Source: Siphonodentalium dalli
Taxonomy: Eukaryota > Mollusca > Scaphopoda > Gadilida > Siphonodentaliidae
Length of the DNA: 64,000 nucleotides
Direction: 5' to 3'
NCBI GenBank assembly: GCA_032622095.1
Contig: CP136064.1
Coordinates: 140,013,954 to 140,077,953 of the forward strand
Position 1 is the stretch's first letter; the number at the start of each line of letters is the position of its first letter. This document shows, piece by piece, positions 43,851 through 58,400 of the stretch. The position numbers and the translations under genes are program-made. The notes under the pieces were generated by a model that saw only the letters and a program-made list of their open reading frames with translations, was not told where the DNA came from and did not search any database.

Positions 43851-44249
43851 TCCATATCCTGACCATAACGTTAACATTAAGCCTAACCCTGATCTACACA
43901 TATCTATAACCCTATACTTAATGTATTATATAGTTATCAGGGTATAAAATATTAAATATGAGTCAAGAATTCTGTCCGTAAATGATTCTATTGATTAATA
44001 TTGATTTCATTTCGAATATCTTCTGGTCTAATAATGTGCGGTTGTTTAGCTAACGAACAATAGTGGTTACTGTTACCAGTGACCAGGTCTGTTCTAAAAA
44101 TAAATCAATAACTTGTCCCAATTAAACATCTCATTTCATAATAAAATATTCGAAAAAATTAAACATTAGCTGATAGAAGTCTTACTGGACATGGGTCTTC
44201 AATTCATATTTATTATTTTGTACCCACAAAACTATTTCAAACTTGTTAT
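43851..44249. other. Region without recognised feature
   Basis: AT-rich sequence with a few TAACCCTGAT-like words that do not form a telomeric repeat. No gene is recognised. Confidence 0.5.
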
Positions 44250-44841
44250 TTAAAGGGGTACTGTACGCCATTTCCACTAAATTTCCGATGATAACAACGA
44301 TCTATTATCAATACTATATAGAAACATAAGTAATTTGAGTCGAAGATGTATTCTGTAAACGCTCAGGTTAATAGGCTATCTTAAAATTTAATAATTTAAA
44401 AGTTAATAATTTAACATAAATTGAATTTATGGCTGGAGCCATAAAATGGCGTAATTAAAATACGAATTTCCGTCTACCAGACGTAATTAAATTATAATTG
44501 AGGGATACTGGATTAGTAAACCTATTGCACACACGGTCGGTTGAAACATTATGCTGACACGGGGAGAAAACTCAAGCCACTCACTGACTAGTGACGATAA
44601 ATGAGTATATGGGACTAGTATGCATATATAATATAACTTTTATTTCAGACATTTTGGTTGAAAAATGTACAAAAATTACTCGACAACAACAATTTGTATT
44701 TTTGCATTCCGGTAAATTTGTCATCCGTAACACTACTTCGTACTCAACAGACTTTCATATAATGGAAAATTTGTTACCTTATTCTCCGACTCGGAGACTA
44801 TAGAAACCAACAACAACGTTTGGCGTACAGTATCCCTTTAA
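44250..44841. mobile_element. TTAA-flanked miniature element (~584 bp)
   Basis: AGGGGTACTGTACGCCA after TTAA (44250-44253) is matched by TGGCGTACAGTATCCCT before TTAA (44838-44841). This gives 17-bp inverted ends with one mismatch and a TTAA target duplication. TTAA specificity is characteristic of the piggyBac and Kolobok superfamilies, and the ends do not decide between them. The interior has no transposase frame, so the copy is non-autonomous. Confidence 0.85.
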
Positions 44842-44989
44842 AGAGATAATCATATTGTTAACCCTTCACATTAATTTTCCTATGTGTATACAGTCATCCG
44901 GGAGTATTTTTCTACATGATAAATGAATACATGTAATATCTATCGGTCACTTAATCCTGAATAACTCATTGCGCATTCATTTGAAAAGT

Positions 44990-46030
44990 AAAAAAAAAAA
45001 TCATCGAATTTGCACGTGGATAGTACCGACCACATCCAATTTGCTTTATCACGATTCCTTCATTTATTTCTTTGCAAGATTTACTTGAAGATGCCAAAAG
45101 CCTCGACCAACTGATGCGCGTCCCCGTTAGACGGGTTGCTTTTATACCAGTCAAATTTCCAGGATGTATATATGGTATACTGAGGCACATGCTCACGCAT
45201 TTCACTCACTCCTTCATTAGCCTGCTTGAATTTCGACTTTTGCCATATATCGAAGTAGGCTGTGTTCCAATGCATGTAGTACGCATTACGCTATATGTCG
45301 TCGCCACGAGTGGATCCTTTGTTCTGAAACTTAAGCAATCGCACCAGTGCTGGGCGTTGATATCCCCTATCACATCCACTCGTCAGCAAAATGTTATCTC
45401 CATATTTTATTTTTTTCAAGAATTTTTGGTTTTTGTTGGAATTTGCCAATATGTACCCACCTGAACACGAGCTTTCCTTTGGTCGGTTTGCTTTGTAAGT
45501 AGAGCGGTCAAACTTTGGGATGTTACCAAAAATATATCAACGTACCGGCTCCTGCATTACCTCTCTCCTTCATTAACCCGGTCGGATTTGGCGAGAAAAA
45601 TAGCTTAGTGATACAGCACTTAAATATACTTGTTAACATTATAAAGCCTCGCCACGAGTAAACCTTGTACCTTAGCACAAATTAAGCAGATATCGATAAG
45701 TTGTGTTTGGGAACTATCTATCATATCCACTATTCAATTTTTTTTTATCTCGATGTTTGATTTTTAGACAATTTTTCCCCCTTTGATTTTCGTTGGAATT
45801 TACAAAAATTCTGAACCGACCGGAAGCTCACTCGCTGTTTGACAGTTTGCTATTATAGCAGAGCTATCAAACTTTGGGGGCCTACCTACGCGATACCGCA
45901 GTACCTGCTTCTGCATAAACCTTGCTCACCAATTAGCCCGTTTGGATTTGGCGCCAAAAATATGTAATTTTCTTGTACATGCCGTAGATCGGTAACGATT
46001 GGGACAAAAAACTTGCCAGCGATAAAATTC
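44990..46030 (-). repeat. ~360-bp C-type subrepeats
   Basis: Landmarks TCACATCCACTCGTC and variants, a CCCACCTGAACAC-like segment, and CTCCTTCATTAGCCCG...GGATTTGGCG recur at about 45030, 45371 and 45720 with gaps of about 350 bp. The orientation matches C2, and identity to it is modest. It is an older tandem block of the same subrepeat without the C terminus. Confidence 0.75.
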
Positions 46031-46143
46031 GGTCCGCACCATTCTCCCCATTCGGAATATGAAAAAAAATATTATACCGCTGAACTTGTTTTTTGTTTGT
46101 TTTTTTTTTGGTGCTAAATCTGCCGTTTACATCCGCCACCGTT

Positions 46144-46242
46144 CAGCCTGGCCTCACCACCCTCGGCCTGGTCTCACCACCCCGACCTGGTATCATTACC
46201 CAGCATGGTTTCGTCGCCTCCCCGGTTATGCTTCATCCTCTC
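46144..46242 (+). repeat. ~20-bp minisatellite at the edge of the right A array
   Basis: Roughly five imperfect units of the type GGCCTGGTCTCACCACCC (CTGGCCTCACC, CTGGTCTCACC, CTGGTATCATT, ATGGTTTCGTC, GTTATGCTTCATC). It stops at CCCATGCTCCTTCATTAGCC, where satellite A begins. Confidence 0.75.
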
Positions 46243-46453
46243 CCATGCTCCTTCATTAGCCGAATTATTTAATATTCGATGGTCTGTAACTTGGACATTT
46301 CTCAACCGATTTACAAAATTCTTTCAGGAGGATCATTAGTACGTCCTATAGATACACGACAGTAAAAATAGTTAAAATCATCGCAAACCCCCAAAAATAA
46401 GGCCGTCCCTGTTCAAAACTTTTTTTCGTATCAAGTTTCTAATGATTAACCGC
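46243..46453 (-). repeat. Satellite A, partial edge unit (minus)
   Basis: The right array starts inside a unit at CTCCTTCATTAGCCGAATT...ATTCGATGGTCTG, not the internal-unit sequence CTCCTCAATTGATGTATG. A ~30-bp stretch (the A-run and GCGAAAATTTTGCCCCCACCC part) is missing near 46387. The edge sequence is shared with the diverged copy at 36806. Confidence 0.9.
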
Positions 46454-49400
46454 ATAGAAGCTCTCAAATCTGGATATCTTGCATGCCATAGCCAGACACA
46501 GGATATGAAATAAATCGAGTTTTGCTAACCATGGGCGACAACTCTGTGGCGAAAGCGAGGACATAAATTGTAATGCATTCACCCAATATGGCATACTGAG
46601 TTGTACATATGGTCCAAATTTGGTGTCTCTGCTGCTCATATTTTTCGAGATACAGCAACCCCATTTGTTCACAAAGGGGAGATAACTCTGAAAATCAAGC
46701 TTGGACAATATTCTATATAGTCTATTCAGTTAGAATTAGTATATGTGTATATACGTACGAAATTCCAGATCTCTATATATTGTACTTCCAGAGATAAATG
46801 AGTTACAAAATTGCTAAGAATAATAATAATGGAAAAAAATAATAAATTGAATAACAATATACTTCCATATTAAAATATGGAAGTATAATAAGGGAATCGC
46901 GCGAAATTGATTGGTATGTCGATATTATGGTTTATTGACATTTCTGTGTTCAGTTTGAACGTTCTGGTGTGACCTCCACCCATGCCTCGAAATTTGGTGA
47001 CGTGGATAGAAAAGTCGCCATATCTCGGCCAATTTTTGAGATATCTTGCTAATTTTTGCGTCATTGTGTTCGTATTTGATGCCCCTATAATATTTACCAG
47101 GGTTTTGGTGAGTTATTGTGCCGATATTTTATAATGTAGGCCAATATGTATGTTGTTCTGTTCATACTTTTCGAATATCTCTCGCCTCTATCGACATAAT
47201 ACGGCAAGTAGGTAATCGTTTAGAAGTACTAGAAATTCTCCATCGAATGACACCAAACACGTGACGATTGGTTGAAGGAATTTAAATTCATAGTGCATTT
47301 TCTGTAAACTTGAAAAAAAGGAAGTGGCCACAATTTCTACATTTGACAACCGATTCACAAAATTCACTCATAATGGCCCTCAGTACATATTATAGATACT
47401 TCACAACAATTTTGGTTCAAATCGGAGACAACAAAAAATGACCAATTTTTACCCCATCCCTAGTGCGGACAAATTTCACTCAATCTTGGTCAAAATTTTA
47501 CCAACTCGTGTTCTCTCTATGTATAACACGCTCACATAAACCAAATCCAGTTTATGTGCGTCGTCTAGGAGGAGATAGAGTGACAAGCACTTTCTCCTCA
47601 ATTGATGTATGAATACAATATTCGATGGTCTGTAACTTGGACATTTCTCAACCGATTTACAAAATTCTTTCAGGAGGATCATTAGTACGTCCTATAGATA
47701 CACGACAGTAAAAATAGTTAAAATCATCGCAAAAAACAATTTGCGAAAATTTTGCCCCCACCCAAACCCCAAAAAATAAGGCCGTCCCTGTTCAAAACTT
47801 TTTTTCGTATCAAGTTTCTAATGATTAACCGCATAGAAGCTCTCAAATCTGGATATCTTGCATGCCATAGCCAGACACAGGATATGAAATAAATCGAGTT
47901 TTGCTAACCATGGGCGACAACTCTGTGGCGAAAGCGCGGACATAAATTGTAATGCATTCACCCAATATGGCATACTGAGTTGTACATATGGTCCAAATTT
48001 GGTGTCTCTGCTGCTCATATTTTTCGAGATACAGCAACCCCATTTGTTCACAAAGGGGAGATAACTCTGAAAATCAAGCTTGGACAATATTCTATATAGT
48101 CTATTCAGTTAGAATTAGTATATGTGTATATACGTACGAAATTCCAGATCTCTATATATTGTACTTCCAGAGATAAATGAGTTACAAAATTGCTAAGAAT
48201 AATAATAATGGAAAAAAATAATAAATTGAATAACAATATACTTCCATATTAAAATATGGAAGTATAATAAGGGAATCGCGCGAAATTGATTGGTATGTCG
48301 ATATTATGGTTTATTGACATTTCTGTGTTCAGTTTGAACGTTCTGGTGTGACCTCCACCCATGCCTCGAAATTTGGTGACGTGGATAGAAAAGTCGCCAT
48401 ATCTCGGCCAATTTTTGAGATATATTGCTAATTTTTGCGTCATTGTGTTCCTATTTGATGCCCCTATAATATTTACCAGGTTTTGGTGAGTTATTGTGCC
48501 GATATTTTATAATATAGGCCAATATGTATGTTGTTCTGTTCATACTTTTCGAATATCTCTCGCCTCTATCGACATAATACGGCAAGTAGGTAATCGTTTA
48601 GAAGTACTAGAAATTCCCCATCGAATGACACCAAACACGTGACGATTGGTTGAAGGAATTTAAATTCATAGTGCATTTTCTGTAAACTTGAAAAAAAGGA
48701 AGTGGCCACAATTTCTACATTTGACAACCGATTCACAAAATTCACTCATAATGGCCCTCAGTACATATTATAGATACTTCACAACAATTTTGGTTCAAAT
48801 CGGAGACAACAAAAAAATGACCAATTTTTACCCCATCCCTAGTGCGGACAAATTTCACTCAATCTTGGTCAAAATTTTACCAACTCGTGTTCTCTCTATG
48901 TATAACACGCTCACATAAACCAAATCCAGTTTATGTGCGTCGTCTAGGAGGAGATAGAGTGACAAGCACTTTCTCCTCAATTGATGTATGAATACAATAT
49001 TCGATGGTCTGTAACTTGGACATTTCTCAACCGATTTACAAAATTCTTTCAGGAGGATCATTAGTACGTCCTATAGATACACGACAGTAAAAATAGTTAA
49101 AATCATCGCAAAAAAAATTTTGCGAAAATTTTGCCCCCACCCAAACCCCAAAAAATAAGGCCGTTCCTGTTCAAAACTTTTTTTCGTATCAAGTTTCTAA
49201 TGATTAACCGCATAGAAGCTCTCAAATCTGGATATCTTGCATGCCATAGCCAGACACAGGATATGAAATAAATCGAGTTTTGCTAACCATGGGCGACAAC
49301 TCTGTGGCGAAAGCGCGGACATAAATTGTAATGCATTCACCCAATATGGCATACTGAGTTGTACATATGGTCCAAATTTGGTGTCTCTGCTGCTCATATT

Positions 49401-52400
49401 TTTCGAGATACAGCAACCCTATTTGTTCACAAAGGGGAGATAACTCTGAAAATCAAACTTGGACAATATTCTATATAGTCTATTCAGTTAGAATTAGTAT
49501 ATGTGTATATACGTACGAAATTCCAGATCTCTATATATTGTACTTCCAGAGATAAATGAGTTACAAAATTGCTAAGAATAATAATAATGGAAAAAACTAA
49601 TAAATTGAATAACAATATACTTCCATATTATAATATGGAAGTATAATAAGGGAATCGCGCGAAATTGATTGGTATGTCGATATTATGGTTTATTGACATT
49701 TCTGTGTTCAGTTTGAACGTTCTGGTGTGACCTCCACCCATGCCTCGAAATTTGGTGACGTGGATAGAAAAGTCGCCATATCTCGGCCAATTTTTGAGAT
49801 ATCTTGCTAATTTTTGCGTCATTGTGTTCGTATTTGATGCCCCTATAATATTTACCGGGTTTTGGTGAGTTATTGTGCCGATATTTTATAATGTAGGCCA
49901 ATATGTATGTTGTTCTGTTCATACTTTTCGAATATCTCTCGCCTCTATCGACATAATACGGCAAGTAGGTAATCGTTTAGAAGTACTAGAAATTCCCCAT
50001 CGAATGACACCAAATACGTGACTATTGGTTTAAGGAATTTAAATTCATAGTGCTTTTTCTGTAAACTTGAAAAAAAGGAAGTGGCCACAATTTCTACATT
50101 TGACAACCGATTCACAAAATTCACTCATAATGGCCCTCAGTACATATTATAGATACTTCACAACAATTTTGGTTCAAATCGGAGACAACAAAAAAATGAC
50201 CAATTTTTACCCCATCCCTAGTGCGGACAAATTTCACTCAATCTTGGTCAAAATTTTACCAACTCGTGTTCTCTCTATGTACAACACGCTCACATAAACC
50301 AAATCCAGTTTATGTGCGTCGTCTAGGAGGAGATAGAGTGACAAGCACTTTCTCCTCAATTGATGTATGAATACAATATTCGATGGTCTGTAACTTGGAC
50401 ATTTCTCAACCGATTTACAAAATTCGTTCAGGAGGATCATTAGTACGTCCTATAGATATACGACAGTAAAAATAGTTAAAATCATCGCAAAAAACAATTT
50501 GCGAAAATTTTGCCCCCACCCAAACCCCCAAAAATAAGGCCGTCCCTGTTCAAAACTTTTTTTCGTATCAAGTTTCTAATGATTAACCGCATAGAAGCTC
50601 TCAAATCTGGATATCTTGCATGCCATAGCCAGACACAGGATATGAAATAAATCGAGTTTTGCTAACCATGGGCGACAACTCTGTGGCGAAAGCGCGGACA
50701 TAAATTGTAATGCATTCACCCAATATGGCATACTGAGTTGTACATATGGTCCAAATTTGGTGTCTCTGCTGCTCATATTTTTCGAGATACAGCAACCCCA
50801 TTTGTTCACAAATGGGAGATAACTCTGAAAATCAAACTTGGACAATATTCTATATAGTCTATTCAGTTAGAATTAGTATATGTGTATATACGTACGAAAT
50901 TCCAGATCTCTATATATTGTACTTCCAGAGATAAATGAGTTACAAAATTGCTAAGAATAATAATAATGGAAAAAAATAATAAATTGAATAACAATATACT
51001 TCCATATTATAATATGGAAGTATAATAAGGGAATCGCGCGAAATTGATTGGTATGTCGATATTATGGTTTATTGACATTTCTGTGTTCAGTTTGAACGTT
51101 CTGGTGTGACCTCCACCCATGCCTCGAAATTTGGTGACGTGGATAGAAAAGTCGCCATATCTCGGCCAATTTTTGAGATATCTTGCTAATTTTTGCGTCA
51201 TTGTGTTCGTATTTGATGCCCCTATAATATTTACCGGGTTTTGGTGAGTTATTGTGCCGATATTTTATAATGTAGGCCAATATGTATGTTGTTCTGTTCA
51301 TACTTTTCGAATATCTCTCGCCTCTATCGACATAATACGGCAAGTAGGTAATCGTTTAGAAGTACTAGAAATTCCCCATCGAATGACACCAAATACGTGA
51401 CTATTGGTTTAAGGAATTTAAATTCATAGTGCTTTTTCTGTAAACTTGAAAAAAAGGAAGTGGCCACAATTTCTACATTTGACAACCGATTCACAAAATT
51501 CACTCATAATGGCCCTCAGTACATATTATAGATACTTCACAACAATTTTGGTTCAAATCGGAGACAACAAAAAAATGACCAATTTTTACCCCATCCCTAG
51601 TGCGGACAAATTTCACTCAATCTTGGTCAAAATTTTACCAACTCGTGTTCTCTCTATGTACAACACGCTCACATAAACCAAATCCAGTTTATGTGCGTCG
51701 TCTAGGAGGAGATAGAGTGACAAGCACTTTCTCCTCAATTGATGTATGAATACAATATTCGATGGTCTGTAACTTGGACATTTCTCAACCGATTTACAAA
51801 ATTCGTTCAGGAGGATCATTAGTACGTCCTATAGATATACGACAGTAAAAATAGTTAAAATCATCGCAAAAAACAATTTGCGAAAATTTTGCCCCCACCC
51901 AAACCCCCAAAAATAAGGCCGTCCCTGTTCAAAACTTTTTTTCGTATCAAGTTTCTAATGATTAACCGCATAGAAGCTCTCAAATCTGGATATCTTGCAT
52001 GCCATAGCCAGACACAGGATATGAAATAAATCGAGTTTTGCTAACCATGGGCGACAACTCTGTGGCGAAAGCGCGGACATAAATTGTAATGCATTCACCC
52101 AATATGGCATACTGAGTTGTACATATGGTCCAAATTTGGTGTCTCTGCTGCTCATATTTTTCGAGATACAGCAACCCCATTTGTTCACAAAGGGGAGATA
52201 ACTCTGAAAATCAAACTTGGACAATATTCTATATAGTCTATTCAGTTAGAATTAGTATATGTGTATATACGTACGAAATTCCAGATCTCTATATATTGTA
52301 CTTCCAGAGATAAATGAGTTACAAAATTGCTAAGAATAATAATAATGGAAAAAAATAATAAATTGAATAACAATATACTTCCATATTATAATATGGAAGT

Positions 52401-55400
52401 ATAATAAGGGAATCGCGCGAAATTGATTGGTATGTCGATATTATGGTTTATTGACATTTCTGTGTTCAGTTTGAACGTTCTGGTGTGACCTCCACCCATG
52501 CCTCGAAATTTGGTGACGTGGATAGAAAAGTCGCCATATCTCGGCCAATTTTTGAGATATATTGCTAATTTTTGCGTCATTGTGTTCCTATTTGATGCCC
52601 CTATAATATTTACCAGGTTTTGGTGAGTTATTGTGCCGATATTTTATAATGTAGGCCAATATGTATGTTGTTCTGTTCATACTTTTCGAATATCTCTCGC
52701 CTCTATCGACATAATACGGCAAGTAGGTAATCGTTTAGAAGTACTAGAAATTCCCCATCGAATGACACCAAACACGTGACGATTGGTTGAAGGAATTTAA
52801 ATTCATAGTGCATTTTCTGTAAACTTGAAAAAAAGGAAGTGGCCACAATTTCTACATTTGACAACCGATTCACAAAATTCACTCATAATGGCCCTCAGTA
52901 CATATTATAGATACTTCACAACAATTTTGGTTCAAATCGGAGACAACAAAAAAATGACCAATTTTTACCCCATCCCTAGTGCGGACAAATTTCACTCAAT
53001 CTTGGTCAAAATTTTACCAACTCGTGTTCTCTCTATGTATAACACGCTCACATACACCAAATCCAGTTTATGTGCGTCGTCTAGGAGGAGATAGAGTGAC
53101 AAGCACTTTCTCCTCAATTGATGTATGAATACAATATTCGATGGTCTGTAACTTGGACATTTCTCAACCGATTTACAAAATTCTTTCAGGAGGATCATTA
53201 GTACGTCCTATAGATACACGACAGTAAAAATAGTTAAAATCATCGCAAAAAAAAATTTGCGAAAATTTTGCCCCCACCCAAACCCCAAAAAATAAGGCCG
53301 TTCCTGTTCAAAACTTTTTTTCGTATCAAGTTTCTAATGATTAACCGCATAGAAGCTCTCAAATCTGGATATCTTGCATGCCATAGCCAGACACAGGATA
53401 TGAAATAAATCGAGTTTTGCTAACCATGGGCGACAACTCTGTGGCGAAAGCGCGGACATAAATTGTAATGCATTCACCCAATATGGCATACTGAGTTGTA
53501 CATATGGTCCAAATTTGGTGTCTCTGCTGCTCATATTTTTCGAGATACAGCAACCCCATTTGTTCACAAAGGGGAGATAACTCTGAAAATCAAACTTGGA
53601 CAATATTCTATATAGTCTATTCAGTTAGAATTAGTATATGTGTATATACGTACGAAATTCCAGATCTCTATATATTGTACTTCCAGAGATAAATGAGTTA
53701 CAAAATTGCTAAGAATAATAATAATGGAAAAAAATAATAAATTGAATAACAATATACTTCCATATTATAATATGGAAGTATAATAAGGGAATCGCGCGAA
53801 ATTGATTGGTATGTCGATATTATGGTTTATTGACATTTCTGTGTTCAGTTTGAACGTTCTGGTGTGACCTCCACCCATGCCTCGAAATTTGGTGACGTGG
53901 ATAGAAAAGTCGCCATATCTCGGCCAATTTTTGAGATATATTGCTAATTTTTGCGTCATTGTGTTCCTATTTGATGCCCCTATAATATTTACCAGGTTTT
54001 GGTGAGTTATTGTGCCGATATTTTATAATGTAGGCCAATATGTATGTTGTTCTGTTCATACTTTTCGAATATCTCTCGCCTCTATCGACATAATACGGCA
54101 AGTAGGTAATCGTTTAGAAGTACTAGAAATTCCCCATCGAATGACACCAAACACGTGACGATTGGTTGAAGGAATTTAAATTCATAGTGCATTTTCTGTA
54201 AACTTGAAAAAAAGGAAGTGGCCACAATTTCTACATTTGACAACCGATTCACAAAATTCACTCATAATGGCCCTCAGTACATATTATAGATACTTCACAA
54301 CAATTTTGGTTCAAATCGGAGACAACAAAAAAATGACCAATTTTTACCCCATCCCTAGTGCGGACAAATTTCACTCAATCTTGGTCAAAATTTTACCAAC
54401 TCGTGTTCTCTCTATGTATAACACGCTCACATACACCAAATCCAGTTTATGTGCGTCGTCTAGGAGGAGATAGAGTGACAAGCACTTTCTCCTCAATTGA
54501 TGTATGAATACAATATTCGATGGTCTGTAACTTGGACATTTCTCAACCGATTTACAAAATTCTTTCAGGAGGATCATTAGTACGTCCTATAGATACACGA
54601 CAGTAAAAATAGTTAAAATCATCGCAAAAAAAAATTTGCGAAAATTTTGCCCCCACCCAAACCCCAAAAAATAAGGCCGTTCCTGTTCAAAACTTTTTTT
54701 CGTATCAAGTTTCTAATGATTAACCGCATAGAAGCTCTCAAATCTGGATATCTTGCATGCCATAGCCAGACACAGGATATGAAATAAATCGAGTTTTGCT
54801 AACCATGGGCGACAACTCTGTGGCGAAAGCGCGGACATAAATTGTAATGCATTCACCCAATATGGCATACTGAGTTGTACATATGGTCCAAATTTGGTGT
54901 CTCTGCTGCTCATATTTTTCGAGATACAGCAACCCCATTTGTTCACAAAGGGGAGATAACTCTGAAAATCAAACTTGGACAATATTCTATATAGTCTATT
55001 CAGTTAGAATTAGTATATGTGTATATACGTACGAAATTCCAGATCTCTATATATTGTACTTCCAGAGATAAATGAGTTACAAAATTGCTAAGAATAATAA
55101 TAATGGAAAAAAATAATAAATTGAATAACAATATACTTCCATATTATAATATGGAAGTATAATAAGGGAATCGCGCGAAATTGATTGGTATGTCGATATT
55201 ATGGTTTATTGACATTTCTGTGTTCAGTTTGAACGTTCTGGTGTGACCTCCACCCATGCCTCGAAATTTGGTGACGTGGATAGAAAAGTCGCCATATCTC
55301 GGCCAATTTTTGAGATATCTTGCTAATTTTTGCGTCATTGTGTTCGTATTTGATGCCCCTATAATATTTACCGGGTTTTGGTGAGTTATTGTGCCGATAT

Positions 55401-58400
55401 TTTATAATGTAGGCCAATATGTATGTTGTTCTGTTCATACTTTTCGAATATCTCTCGCCTCTATCGACATAATACGGCAAGTAGGTAATCGTTTAGAAGT
55501 ACTAGAAATTCCCCATCGAATGACACCAAATACGTGACTATTGGTTTAAGGAATTTAAATTCATAGTGCTTTTTCTGTAAACTTGAAAAAAAGGAAGTGG
55601 CCACAATTTCTACATTTGACAACCGATTCACAAAATTCACTCATAATGGCCCTCAGTACATATTATAGATACTTCACAACAATTTTGGTTCAAATCGGAG
55701 ACAACAAAAAAATGACCAATTTTTACCCCATCCCTAGTGCGGACAAATTTCACTCAATCTTGGTCAAAATTTTACCAACTCGTGTTCTCTCTATGTACAA
55801 CACGCTCACATAAACCAAATCCAGTTTATGTGCGTCGTCTAGGAGGAGATAGAGTGACAAGCACTTTCTCCTCAATTGATGTATGAATACAATATTCGAT
55901 GGTCTGTAACTTGGACATTTCTCAACCGATTTACAAAATTCGTTCAGGAGGATCATTAGTACGTCCTATAGATATACGACAGTAAAAATAGTTAAAATCA
56001 TCGCAAAAAAACAATTTGCGAAAATTTTGCCCCCACCCAAACCCCCAAAAATAAGGCCGTCCCTGTTCAAAACTTTTTTTCGTATCAAGTTTCTAATGAT
56101 TAACCGCATAGAAGCTCTCAAATCTGGATATCTTGCATGCCATAGCCAGACACAGGATATGAAATAAATCGAGTTTTGCTAACCATGGGCGACAACTCTG
56201 TGGCGAAAGCGCGGACATAAATTGTAATGCATTCACCCAATATGGCATACTGAGTTGTACATATGGTCCAAATTTGGTGTCTCTGCTGCTCATATTTTTC
56301 GAGATACAGCAACCCCATTTGTTCACAAAGGGGAGATAACTCTGAAAATCAAACTTGGACAATATTCTATATAGTCTATTCAGTTAGAATTAGTATATGT
56401 GTATATACGTACGAAATTCCAGATCTCTATATATTGTACTTCCAGAGATAAATGAGTTACAAAATTGCTAAGAATAATAATAATGGAAAAAAATAATAAA
56501 TTGAATAACAATATACTTCCATATTATAATATGGAAGTATAATAAGGGAATCGCGCGAAATTGATTGGTATGTCGATATTATGGTTTATTGACATTTCTG
56601 TGTTCAGTTTGAACGTTCTGGTGTGACCTCCACCCATGCCTCGAAATTTGGTGACGTGGATAGAAAAGTCGCCATATCTCGGCCAATTTTTGAGATATCT
56701 TGCTAATTTTTGCGTCATTGTGTTCCTATTTGATGCCCCTATAATATTTACCAGGGTTTTGGTGAGTTATTGTGCCGATATTTTATAATGTAGGCCAATA
56801 TGTATGTTGTTCTGTTCATACTTTTCGAATATCTCTCGCCTCTATCGACATAATACGGCAAGTAGGTAATCGTTTAGAAGTACTAGAAATTCCCCATCGA
56901 ATGACACCAAACACGTGACGATTGGTTGAAGGAATTTAAATTCATAGTGCATTTTCTGTAAACTTGAAAAAAAGGAAGTGGCCACAATTTCTACATTTGA
57001 CAACCGATTCACAAAATTCACTCATAATGGCCCTCAGTACATATTATAGATACTTCACAACAATTTTGGTTCAAATCGGAGACAACAAAAAAATGACCAA
57101 TTTTTACCCCATCCCTAGTGCGGACAAATTTCACTCAATCTTGGTCAAAATTTTACCAACTCGTGTTCTCTCTATGTATAACACGTTCACATAAACCAAA
57201 TCCAGTTTATGTGCGTCGTCTAGGAGGAGATAGAGTGACAAGCACTTTCTCCTCAATTGATGTATGAATACAATATTCGATGGTCTGTAACTTGGACATT
57301 TCTCAACCGATTTACAAAATTCTTTCAGGAGGATCATTAGTACGTCCTATAGATACACGACAGTAAAAATAGTTAAAATCATCGCAAAAAAAAATTTGCG
57401 AAAATTTTGCCCCCACCCAAACCCCAAAAAATAAGGCCGTTCCTGTTCAAAACTTTTTTTCGTATCAAGTTTCTAATGATTAACCGCATAGAAGCTCTCA
57501 AATCTGGATATCTTGCATGCCATAGCCAGACACAGGATATGAAATAAATCGAGTTTTGCTAACCATGGGCGACAACTCTGTGGCGAAAGCGCGGACATAA
57601 ATTGTAATGCATTCACCCAATATGGCATACTGAGTTGTACTTATGGTCCAAATTTGGTGTCTCTGCTGCTCATATTTTTCGAGATACAGCAACCCCATTT
57701 GTTCACAAAGGGGAGATAACTCTGAAAATCAAACTTGGACAATATTCTATATAGTCTATTCAGTTAGAATTAGTATATGTGTATATACGTACGAAATTCC
57801 AGATCTCTATATATTGTACTTCCAGAGATAAATGAGTTACAAAATTGCTAAGAATAATAATAATGGAAAAAAATAATAAATTGAATAACAATATACTTCC
57901 ATATTATAATATGGAAGTATAATAAGGGAATCGCGCGAAATTGATTGGTATGTCGATATTATGGTTTATTGACATTTCTGTGTTCAGTTTGAACGTTCTG
58001 GTGTGACCTCCACCCATGCCTCGAAATTTGGTGACGTGGATAGAAAAGTCGCCATATCTCGGCCAATTTTTGAGATATCTTGCTAATTTTTGCGTCATTG
58101 TGTTCGTATTTGATGCCCCTATAATATTTACCGGGTTTTGGTGAGTTATTGTGCCGATATTTTATAATGTAGGCCAATATGTATGTTGTTCTGTTCATAC
58201 TTTTCGAATATCTCTCGCCTCTATCGACATAATACGGCAAGTAGGTAATCGTTTAGAAGTACTAGAAATTCCCCATCGAATGACACCAAATACGTGACTA
58301 TTGGTTTAAGGAATTTAAATTCATAGTGCTTTTTCTGTAAACTTGAAAAAAAGGAAGTGGCCACAATTTCTACATTTGACAACCGATTCACAAAATTCAC

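Noticed and set aside
43895-43925. Telomere-like words (TAACCC)
   Set aside because: Only isolated CCTAACCCTGAT and ATAACCCTATAC words occur, not a tandem telomeric array.
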